A stretch of DNA of 64,000 nucleotides from Nyssa sinensis (Eukaryota > Streptophyta > Magnoliopsida > Cornales > Nyssaceae). The notes under the pieces were generated by a model. The model had not been told where the DNA came from, did no database searches, and was given only the letters and a program-made list of their open reading frames with translations. Position 1 is the stretch's first letter. Each line of letters begins with the position of its first letter. A program made the position numbers and the translations under genes. The stretch covers positions 2,009,142-2,073,141 of the forward strand of contig CM018048.1 in NCBI GenBank assembly GCA_008638375.1, given 5' to 3'. Shown in pieces: positions 34,834 through 44,074 of this stretch.

Positions 34834-34976
34834 TTGGCGCAATAGTAAAGTTGCTTCGTTAAGATATAGAGGTCACTGGTTGAAGTCGTGAAAACAACTT
34901 ATCTGTTTGTAAGATTAAAATTGCGTACATCTAATTATTCCCATCCTCATGCACAGTCAATTATAATTTAACTATA
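34834..34976 (+). mobile_element. Au-like SINE remnant
   Basis: TTGGCGCAATAGTAAAGTTG resembles a tRNA-like A box, and CACTGGTTGAAGTCGTGAAA resembles the B box of the plant Au SINE, at normal spacing. AATTGCGTACATCTAAT resembles the family's downstream AGGCTGCGTACATC region. The 3' end is degenerate. Confidence 0.55.
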
Positions 34977-35364
34977 TAAAATTATTTATATAAATTATAT
35001 ATTTAATTGAAAGTTTCATGGTCTGGGGTGGGCACCATCTTGCCCCTACCCTCGTTAATCATTATTGCCAACACAACTCAAGTTGCCTGACTAAATAAAA
35101 CTCGGGACATCTGTGCATAAACATCATTAAATTGTTGCAATATTATGAATATTGAGTTATGCATGACCAAAGATTATGAATATAGCTAACATCGTTAGGA
35201 ATGGAAAAGCAATCCAATGGGTTGGAACCATGGAGAAATTTCATGATCATGCAAATAAAATTTTGACATGTGATATGTATATTAAATTACAGCATCACCG
35301 TCATATATTTATGTCACATGTGTGATTTATAATTATGCAATTAACTGATGTGGGGCCTAGAAGC
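34977..35364. other. AT-rich spacer
   Basis: No feature recognised. GGGTGGGCACCATCTTGCCC near 35028 may be the displaced 3' end of the SINE. Confidence 0.35.
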
Positions 35365-35545
35365 AACCCCCTGCTCTTCAGTAATCCTTCAACACGTCAA
35401 AGACTCAACTCCTAATTCCGTTCTTCCTTGCACCTCAATCCCAGACCAAGTCAGGTAGACTCTTAACAGGTAGGGGTCTTACAGTTCCACCTCAGCTTGG
35501 ATGCTTTGAGAACCATAATCCCCCAATCAATTGTTTAAAATTGTT
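35365..35545 (+). pseudogene. LINE remnant, second copy of the 4661-4858 segment
   Basis: CTGCTCTTCAGTAATCCTTC, CTCAACTCCTAATTCC, CAGTTCCACCTCAGCTTGG and GCTTTGAGAACCATAATC occur in the order seen at 4670-4850. Indels break the frame. It is the same LINE scrap, more decayed. Confidence 0.6.
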
Positions 35546-36411
35546 TGGTTGAAGCAACATGTTCCGAACTTATTTGCATCTTTTGGATTTATGCTGATGA
35601 TGCGGTTTCTGTTTGGTGCCAACCTAGTTGGGATAGAACTTGAGTGCCCTAATGTCCTTTGCATTTAACATGTTAATGTAATTTGGATTGTATCTCTCAT
35701 GCATTTCTCATACATCAATAAATTTATGTGTGACAATGTGAATTTTGAAGTCCCATATAAGGTCATTATTGTAACAAAAAATGACTAATTAGCATTAATA
35801 TTGGACTTGTGACATAATGACTAGTGTTATGGCAGTAGAACGGAGTGATCAGGATATATGTGATTTTGAAGTTCGCTTCAGATAGTCTCTCTAAAATGTT
35901 AATTGTCCTCACTCATTGAAAGTTTGCTGCCGGATTCAAGCAACATGTCTCTAGAATACAACAAAATCACAAATTCTACATACAATAATTCTAAAAGAAA
36001 AATGTTTCTTCAGAACATTTCATTAAATACTTAATTTACAGAAACAAAGAGAGAAAAGAGAGGGACAAAAATTGATCGAATAATTAATTTTGAATTGATA
36101 GGATTTCAAATTTAACTCTTCAATAAAAGCACATCCTCTGACAATTATATTGTTTAGTTTAAATTACAACAGTCACATAATTTAATTTGAACTTTGTGTC
36201 TTTTAATTTAAAATGAGAAAATAACTACCAAGAGCATTTATCCAATATTTCTTGTGATATGAATTTGCAAAAATTACCATCCAATTTGATCGCATGGGCG
36301 TGTTGCCATATAATATGTTATATTGGATCATTTTCACCATTTCCACCTATTTAGTGAGATTTGTGCTTTTTTATTTACTCAATAAAAGTCTCACGTGGGA
36401 CAAAAGTATTA
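35546..36411. other. AT-rich spacer
   Basis: No gene or repeat recognised. A CACGTGG G-box core lies at about 36393 with no clear target gene. Confidence 0.4.
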
Positions 36412-36680
36412 GGCCATCTCCAATAATGACTCAAAATTTTGTTCAAATTTATACTTAAATTTGAATAAAAATCTCATTTGAGTTTCATGTTTTACAATAA
36501 TTCATTAACAGTATTTACTATTATAAATTTGAGGTCATGAATAATATTTTATAAATTTAAGTTTAAATGTAAATAAAAATATATTTGATATAAATTTGAG
36601 TTTATTGCTATAAAGATTTTTCTAAGATTTTGATTCAAATCTAAATTTGAGTCTAACTTTAGTTCATTGCAGAGATGTTC
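36412..36680. mobile_element. Harbinger/Tourist-like MITE with TTA duplication
   Basis: The 269-bp element starts GGCCATCTCCAATAATGA. The reverse complement of its end is GAACATCTCTGCAATGAAC, giving imperfect 20-bp inverted ends. TTA flanks both sides (36409-36411 and 36681-36683). The interior is AT-rich and non-coding. Confidence 0.65.
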
Positions 36681-36929
36681 TTAAAATACAAAGCCACTCT
36701 TTAACAATGACTTGAATTTTGGGTCAAATTGAATTCCAACATGTAAACTAAGTTCTAAGTTCTCTTTATAGACTCCCCTCATCCAAAATTCGTGGGGCAG
36801 TCCAATTCATATTAAAAAGCAATATATATATAAATAAAATAAAGAAAACCAATGTTATTATCATTGGTTGCTGGGGAAGCCATTACTTGTATGGGAAACT
36901 ATAATAAATGACAGGGACAAGTCATACTA

Positions 36930-36960
36930 TATATATATATTTAAGAGAGAGAGAGAGAGA
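36930..36960. repeat. (TA)n and (GA)n microsatellite
   Basis: A TA run is followed by about seven GA units immediately before dispersed repeat A copy 3. Confidence 0.85.
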
Positions 36961-36964
36961 TTAT

Positions 36965-37345
36965 ATACATGGGAGACGAAATGTGTGGGTGGCGTGATAG
37001 AATGAATATTAATCATATATAAAATATGAAAAGTGATTTATGACACATCACTTTATGTTTATATTAATATTCATTATTCACATTAGTGTGAGATGAATCC
37101 CACATCCGGTATAAGTGATATGGGCATAAGGTGATGAGCAACTAAATATTAGTCATGAAACATCAGTCATAATCTGCCAATGAAACGAGGAAGCTTCATC
37201 ATATGGTAGGACAACAAGTGCTCCCTTCAAACCCCCACAAATATAAATATGTCTTTTAGTTTGGCTTTAAAAGCCCAAACAAAGCCTTCTAAGCATAAGT
37301 ACATGAAAAAATTGTAAACTCGGTTTTGGAAATGCCACCATGACG
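36965..37345. repeat. Dispersed repeat A, copy 3, upstream of second LEA_2 gene
   Basis: GGTGGCGTGATAGAATGAA, CATCAGTCATAATCTGCCAA, GGAAGCTTCATCATATGG and CAAACAAAGCCTTCTAAGCA follow the order seen at 7735-8065. It carries an extra AT-rich insert at about 37010-37155 not seen in copy 1. Confidence 0.75.
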
Positions 37346-38062
37346 CTGCCGATATAAATTGTATTAGGGAAATTCTACTGTACTGGCTAAAAAAAATTAT
37401 CTAAAATAATAATTAATTTATTTTATTTTTTGACAAAAGGTGTCTAGGTGGTTTTTATGTTTCCTATGTGATATTCTATCTATCATTTTTGTCTTTCTTT
37501 TTTGCCAATTATTTTATTAAAATATTATTTATATTTAATTGTACCAATGCTAAAAGTAAATGTAACCAACTTATAATAAAATGATAACAAATTAAACTAA
37601 AATAATACTAACTTTGAAAGAAAAATCTTATATATTGTTCGTATAACAGATGAGAAGTCTATAATTTTAAAAAATATAGAAGAGGTTCCTCTAACTTTTA
37701 AGTTAGTCGGGCTGATTAGTCGTAATAATAGTAATAATAATACTAATATAAACCAAATTACAACTTGATTTTTTCCTTAATAAAAGAAGCAAACAGCTTC
37801 TTGTTATCCATCCTATTTCGTGTGGATTTGGGAAAACCAATAGCTTACCTGCAGGTACAGCACAAGGTCCATCATATTGAATTAGGAGGGCCTACTCGAC
37901 GGCCAAACTTGGGTGAGCCATCTCAGTCATATCAAAGTTGTCCATCAATTAGAGTTGCACAGGACCACATGCCGGCCTAGGTGGGGTGAGCCATCTCAAT
38001 CACGTATTAAGCTCACATTAGTCGTGGTAGACTGTAGTCAAGCCGACTTGATCAATTTTGTT
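37346..38062. other. Spacer upstream of second LEA_2 gene
   Basis: AT-rich. GGTGAGCCATCTCA-type sequence occurs twice (about 37911 and 37984) as a short direct repeat about 75 bp apart. No gene recognised. Confidence 0.4.
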
Positions 38063-38219
38063 ACAAAAAATGTTAATGTCAATTGTGAGTATCCAATACT
38101 CACAATTTGATTAACCCGTATATTATACGTACACGAGTGATTGTATATGAAATAAACGTGTGTAATATATGTGTCAATTAGATTGTAAGTGTGAACACTT
38201 ACGACTGACGCTAACATTT
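38063..38219. mobile_element. Foldback MITE copy upstream of second LEA_2 gene
   Basis: AAATGTTAATGTCAATTGTG on the left and the reverse complement of the right end (AAATGTTAGCGTCAGTCGT) form an inverted repeat about 20 bp long. It continues as paired GAGTATCCAATACTC-like arms. Related sequence lies at 31490-31680. Confidence 0.6.
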
Positions 38220-39172
38220 CTCTTTTTTTTATTTCTCAAAAATCGTCAGCATTATACGTTAAATTGAAACAATTCTACCTTCTAGGAAGTCATCTTTGAG
38301 ATTTTTGGTTCGAATTTTGGGTCAAGTCGTTAGTATTGATAGGATTAATTTTAAGTGAATGATCGAATCATACTCATAGCTTGGTGTAGATTCAAATTCT
38401 CGTTGTTGCACGAATCCACGACTTAAAAAGTTAATATATCATTCATCTTATTCTAATGTAAAAAAAATAAAAAAATAAAACCCTTATTGTTATGATTCCC
38501 ATCCATTATTGATCACTCTCCTATAAATATGAAAGTTGCCTTAAAACACATATACCAAGTCAAATGAAAGATCAATAAATAAATGATAATTTAATTGTAT
38601 ATAATAAGAAAAACATTTTTAATATCATCAATATTTAATTTTTTAAAATATAAAAACTTGTGGGAGACAATTGTAAATGTATTGTATAAGATACTTCTAA
38701 CACACTTAAAATTATGAATGTTTTTTATTTTTTGGACTTTAGTGGTAGGGGATATTGTATACAATTTTTTTTTTGTATAGCTTATAATCTTTTAAGGGTC
38801 TTTTTATTAGTTGGACTATTGTATAATTTGTAATCTTTTATATATTAATCAATATAATTACTTAGTAAAAATATCATAATATTAAGAATAAAATTTGTAA
38901 AATAAATTTCTGGCTCCGTCATGCAAATAATGGAATTATGAGTAATTTCTGGAATTAAAACATTTAAGAATTTGCCGGCCGGCTGTTCGTTAGAATCAAA
39001 ACAAAAACAGTCAGAAGTTAATCCAAATTATTTATTTTATGCATTCATATTATGCAATTTCTAAGCAAAAAGATGTGAAAAATCTTAATCAAAGTCCTGT
39101 AGTCAATATTCAAAGTCGTCGACGAAACGCGTTTAGGACAAGTGAAGAAACACCAAAACCGCGAAAGACTAT
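38220..39172. other. Promoter-proximal spacer of second LEA_2 gene
   Basis: Mostly A/T-rich and non-coding. A CCGGCCGGC palindrome lies at about 38976. Confidence 0.4.
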
Positions 39173-39196
39173 GATATATGCGTTTATAACGTCACG
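39173..39196 (+). promoter_or_regulatory. Possible TATA box and ACGTCA element of second LEA_2 gene
   Basis: GATATATG at 39173 or TTTATAA at about 39183 could serve as TATA box. AACGTCA (TGACGTT on the other strand) at about 39189 is a bZIP-type core. They lie about 50-75 bp before the chosen ATG, so the leader would be short. Confidence 0.3.
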
Positions 39197-39245
39197 CAAT
39201 AGAATGAATGTTAGCTCATATACTCATCACCTCCACCACTCAGCC

Positions 39246-39911
39246 ATGGCTGATCAGAAGGAACAGGTCAAACCCTTGGCCCCCGCGGCCTACCGAATCA
39301 GCATCGAAGAAGATGAAGCCTTATCCATGGAGCTGAAGAAACACCGCCACTGTAAATGCATCAACTGCTGCGGATGCATCACCGCGCTAATGTTGATTCA
39401 GGCCGTCGTCTTATTGGTGCTAGTTTTCACCATCTTCCGCGTCAAAGATCCGGTGATAAAGATGAATTCTCTGAACTTCCAAGGTTTGGATCTCTTCAAT
39501 CAGACCTCTCTTCGTCCTGCAGCCAACATGACGCTAACGGCTGCTCTTTCTGTGAAGAATCCTAACGTAGCCTCCTTCAAGTTCGGCAACGCCACCACAA
39601 CTATTAACTATGGCGGTGACATCGTGGGCGAGGCTAGGAATCCGCCGGGGCTAGCCAAGGCAAGACGGACGCTGGAAATGAATGTGACAGTTGATATTAT
39701 GCTGGAGAGAATGATGGGTGTTTCAAGAGTGTGGAGTGATTTGAGTTGGGAAGCTTTGAATATGAGTAGCTATACAAGGATCCGTGGCCGGGTGAAGATA
39801 CTTAAGATTTTTAAGAAGCATATTGTGGTGAACATGAATTGCACCATGATGGTTAATATAAGAAGCAAGGCTATTCAAGCCCAAGATTGCAAGCGAAATG
39901 TTTTGCATTAG
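39246..39911 (+). CDS. LEA_2-domain (NDR1/HIN1-like) membrane protein, paralog 2
   Basis: A single-exon 221-residue protein from ATG 39246. The frame is open 69 codons further upstream, but 39246 has the good context CAGCCATGGC, and MADQKEQVKPLAPAA aligns with the other paralog's start. A Cys cluster (CKCINCCGC, residues 36-44), a likely palmitoylation site, precedes one membrane helix at 44-64. RVKDPVIKMNS follows, then an LEA_2 domain (about 90-205) with several N-glycosylation sites and MNCTMMVNI near 197. It shares domain layout and motifs with 32158-32796. The family is plasma-membrane associated and stress- or defence-related; no specific role can be given. Confidence 0.88.
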   Translation: MADQKEQVKPLAPAAYRISIEEDEALSMELKKHRHCKCINCCGCITALMLIQAVVLLVLVFTIFRVKDPVIKMNSLNFQGLDLFNQTSLRPAANMTLTAALSVKNPNVASFKFGNATTTINYGGDIVGEARNPPGLAKARRTLEMNVTVDIMLERMMGVSRVWSDLSWEALNMSSYTRIRGRVKILKIFKKHIVVNMNCTMMVNIRSKAIQAQDCKRNVLH

Positions 39912-40985
39912 GGTTTCCTGGTTTTAATGGTTGAAATTGTTTTATTGATGATAACACTAAGATAATATAAATACATACATAGATACATACATATATATAT
40001 ATAGTAATGTAAACGAGCTGTTAAAAGAGCAGTCTCCAAAATCGATATCTAGATAATTTATGGAGTTGAATGAAGTAGCTAGTTTCTCATTCATGGTTTT
40101 GTTTATTAAATGGTAGTTTCACTGAAATGATTGCTTAAGATGGGTCGTGGGAGTTTCTGGATAGTAACAGTTACCTGTTACAATAGCATTTACCTTCGTC
40201 AGAGGATATTTTCTCAATCTCTCTCTCTCTCACATACTTCCTTGTACTTTGTCACTTGGAACTTGGAAGACGAAACTGCACAAATTAGACAAAATATTAC
40301 TGAACCAGTTGGCACATTTACAAATTTTAGATAGAAATGTCAAATTCTAAATATTAAAATTTAGAAATTTCATATATTATAATAATAATAATTAGGGTGA
40401 AAGTCTTATTTAGTTAAAAATTCCAACAAATAAGGATAGAGGTAGGAAGGGATTAGGGTGGATTATAGTCCATCTCAAAATAAGAAGAAAAAAAAATTAT
40501 ACATATAAAATTTTGACCAATTTTAAATTAGTCTATTCTAAAATTTTAGTTTAATCCAATTTTTACACATCATTTTTATCATTTCTCAACCCAAAATTTT
40601 AGCCATCCCAAAATTTCATCTTAGTTTTATCATTTCTCTCATTTCTTATTCTAAAATTTTGACCCAATCTTTTAACTATCTTAATTTCTAAAGTGTAATC
40701 ATTGAGATTTGACGGGTATTGATATTCTCTTTAATCTTTGTTTGGATGCATAAAAAAAAAAAAATTGTCATTTATTTGATGAATTTTGATGTTTCGTTGC
40801 TAAGATTTTCTTATTTAAGCTTTGTTTGATTATTAAGAAAAATTCTATTGTCATTTATTTGATAGGTTTTCATATTTTTTTTGCTAGAATTTCCTCATTT
40901 AGCTTTGTTTGATGGCAAAGAAAGAAAAAGAAATTCAAACTCGTTATTTCTTTTCTTGTCATCTTCATCTCTGAGAAAAAGGAAA
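39912..40985. other. 3' region and spacer after second LEA_2 gene
   Basis: The 3' UTR is presumably in the first 200 bases. Later sequence has two GCTTTGTTTGAT-type stretches (about 40836 and 40902) as diverged direct repeats. No gene seen. Confidence 0.4.
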
Positions 40986-41621
40986 GGGTAAATTACACTT
41001 CTATCCTTAAAGTTTACCCTAACGGTCACTTTAGTTCTTATCTTTTCAATTTTGTTAATTTTACCCTTCAATTTTTAGTTTCATTTCAATTTCATCCTTT
41101 CGTCACGATTGACCGATTAATGTGGACGGAAAATGACTTTCTTTAAATTTGCACGAGTCTCGCGCGTGGTTTTTTCCGTCCACATTAAACGACCAATTGT
41201 AACAGAAGGGTAAAATTGAAATGGTCTGAAACTTGCAGAGTGAAATTAAAAAATTTGAAAGGATAAAGACTAAAATGAAATTTGGGATAAAGTTTAAGGC
41301 ACTACAAAAAATTATAGTTTTTGCAACGTATAGAATATGCGACGCATGTCAAGTGTTACTAATAGTGTCCTTTTGCAACGCACACAACGTGTGTCACTAA
41401 ACATTAGCGACGCACGATAGTGCGTAGCTAATAGTAGTGTATATGAAATGCTGTCTTTTTTTGAACTTTAGTGACGCTCATTTCCTTATTAGCGACGCAC
41501 AGTGAGCGTCGCTAATAAGTCTTATAAACTGATCGGTCTCTCGCGCCGCTCCCTATTCTCTCTCTATGTTTTTGATCGACTATCTCTCTCTCTCTCTCGC
41601 TCTCTTTATTTTTGATCCATT

Positions 41622-41715
41622 GGAGGCTATCTCTTGTGTCAAACACATCGATTGGAGGCTATCTCTTGTGTCAAACACATCGATTGGAGGCTTTCTCTTG
41701 CGTCAAAAACATCAA
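41622..41715. repeat. 33-bp tandem repeat, three copies
   Basis: TTGGAGGCTATCTCTTGTGT followed by CAAACACATCGA occurs three times in a row, the last with changes. It lies just inside the left subterminal region of the CACTA element. Confidence 0.85.
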
Positions 41716-41759
41716 AATTGTGCTGTCTCTCAAGTACGGATGCCTTGTCGTTGGATTTA

Positions 41760-42382
41760 GATTCCCTTATTTGCCACTTTGTGTGAAGTTTTAGTATATT
41801 GTTTAAACCATAATGTTCAAACCTAAACTTTGAGTTGAGAATGACTGCAAATTATTTCTTGTGTATTTTACATATTCTCATGGATGCCAATGAAGCTATC
41901 AACAAAAAGGGCCATGATAATTGTGAACAAAATTAATTTACTGTTTGATTAAGCTTTTTTAAAGTACTTTTTACCAGTAAGAAATAGTACTTTATCTTTT
42001 GCTTGATCTTGACTTAGTTTTGGTGTAGGCAGCACAATAACATTGGTAGTGGTTAAGCTGACAAGGGACTTCAAATTTCAGGTGGCTTAGATAATTAGAA
42101 TTTTTCACAACACAAGTTCAAGAAAAAACATAATAAAAAGGTTAAGAAAATCCAGTATGATGGCTGTTTTATGGGAGTGCCAATGTGTGATTGTGATTAA
42201 TTTAGATATTTTAGGGTTGGCCTTAAAAACACTGAGGTCACAATATATAATATAATGGTTGAACCCAAAAACAACAAAGATTTTCTTTTCCCTAAAAGAC
42301 TTACTGATGTGACAGGAAATAAAGATAGTAAAGCTAATGAAAATCAGGAAAAGAAAAAAAAAATTGAAGTGTTTACCTTTCC

Positions 42383-42413
<31 letters not shown>

Positions 42414-42960
42414 GGTTTGTACTAGAAATTGCTAAATATATATAAATATATATATATATATAAAATTAAAACAAGTTGAACATATAGGTGTGCCAGTAAA
42501 GACTGGTGGTCTAGCGGAGTAATTTAGTCTACAAATATTTTAATGTCTTCATTAGGTATTTTCACTTTTTATTACCATTTATATGTATGTAGTGTTTGAC
42601 TTGAATATTAATACATGATTTTATATCTCGTGAAATTAGAAGTAAGAGTTTATTGATAATTTATAATCTTTTGGGGTAATTAGATTCTTTGATTGTCATC
42701 AAGACATTGTTTTTTAATTTTTTTCATAAGTAAAAAGGAAGAAGAGGAAAAGAAAATGAGCTAGTTTCTGAATAGAATAGAAATTGCTTTGAAACCATTA
42801 ACAACTCTTGGAACCATTAACAACCCTTAGCCTACCATTTTTAAATGAATAAAAATTGCTTGACCATCTAGATCCTATCCATATTCCTAGTTTGAATTTT
42901 AGTTTGAATTTTGATCATCAACATTACCCTATAATGGTAGCTCGTTATGGATAAGATCAG
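41760..42960. other. CACTA interior, left part
   Basis: AT-rich, stop-rich sequence without recognised coding motifs. It includes a run of 23 G at 42393-42415 preceded by a T run, and a (TA)n tract near 42437-42460. Confidence 0.4.
42393..42415. repeat. Homopolymer of 23 G
   Basis: An uninterrupted G run directly after about ten T. Such a tract is unusual in AT-rich plant DNA and may be misassembled or expanded. Confidence 0.9.
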
Positions 42961-43050
42961 GATTGTTTGGACAATGAAAGGACTTCCAATTCTCTTCTCT
43001 GTTTTGACTGTCATAGTTGCCAACTAGGTGAGAATATATCTTCTTCTCGG

Positions 43051-43126
43051 ATGGAAAGGAAGCTTTCCATTTCCAAGCATTTCTTCAAGGTCATGATGCC
43101 TGGTTTTCTTACAGAACTTGTATGTC

Positions 43127-43170
<44 letters not shown>

Positions 43171-43640
43171 GTATATCTGTGTTTGTGTGTGTGTGTGGTC
43201 AGTCTAAGTGTCTTTTCTCTTCTTAATATAACAACATTTCATAATGACTCAATCACTCTAATATATTTTTCAGAATTTTAAATTTGTACAGTGTATTCCA
43301 CCGGCTTTCTGTGGACAACTAAGTGAAGTAAAATCGGAAGAAGCAATTCTAACAAGTTGTAAAAGGCCATGGCATGTTAAAATTGGTAAATGTGCCAAAG
43401 GATTTATTTACTTTCGACAAAGTTGGGATAATTTTGTGCAACACCATAGCCTCTGTCTCGAAAATTTTACAGTATTTGAGCATATAGGAGACATGCATTT
43501 TAATATGTGTGTGTTTGATTCAAGTGCTTAGGAGAAAGAGTTTCCATTGAAGTTAGCACGTGAGATAAAAAGAGAACCCCATGTAGCGCATGAGATCAAA
43601 GAAGCTACATCTTCTATGACAGAAGGTATTCCACATGCAA
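43051..43640 (+). pseudogene. Captured B3-domain transcription factor fragment inside the CACTA
   Basis: Exon a (43051-43119) encodes MERKLSISKHFFKVMMPGF and three more residues, the start of a REM/VRN1-type B3 domain. A GT...CAG intron (43120-43273) contains CT and TA microsatellites. Exon b starts at 43274 and continues in phase (CIPPAFCGQL, RPWHVKIGK, GFIYFRQSWDNFVQHHSLCL), covering the rest of the DNA-binding fold. A TAG at 43529-43531 interrupts it after FDSSA, and B3-like coding resumes with EKEFPLKLAREI to about 43640. B3 proteins bind DNA in the nucleus. The stop and the lack of further domains indicate a gene fragment carried by the transposon. Confidence 0.8.
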
Positions 43641-43644
43641 TGCT

Positions 43645-43702
43645 TCACATTATATTCCTTTTTTATATACATATTATATGTTGCACCATCTATTACACAC
43701 AA

Positions 43703-43745
<43 letters not shown>

Positions 43746-44010
43746 CAAGTGGACTATTTAGAGTGCAGACAAAAGAGTTGGATTCCTTAAATTATTATTA
43801 GTTTTCGGACATCTCAAGTGACACACGTTAACTTGGAATCTTACTCTTCTCCAAAGAAATTATTAAGTTTGAATCTTTGATTTGTTGTGGTAAGTTTTAA
43901 TAAAAAAAGCTACTTAAAATTAGAATAATTAATGCTCTCATTCTGTATTCTCACTAATAAAATAAAAAGGGCATACTTGTAGTTTTAACTCAAAATTAAT
44001 AATGATTTTT
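43645..44010. other. CACTA interior between B3 fragment and satellite array
   Basis: Contains a (CA)n(TA)n compound microsatellite at about 43702-43746. No coding motif seen. Confidence 0.45.
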
Positions 44011-44074
44011 GTGTAAAGACTTTGTTGGGTTTGTCCTCCTCTTCCGCGGTCATGGGAGTTGGTGGAGAGAGGTG

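Noticed and set aside
34834..34976. A possible tRNA gene
   Set aside because: The A and B boxes are present but no cloverleaf with paired acceptor arms can be drawn; a SINE head explains it better.
39039..39245. An upstream in-frame extension of the second LEA_2 gene by 69 codons
   Set aside because: The extension is not protein-like, contains the putative TATA region, and the paralog has no counterpart; the ATG at 39246 has better context.
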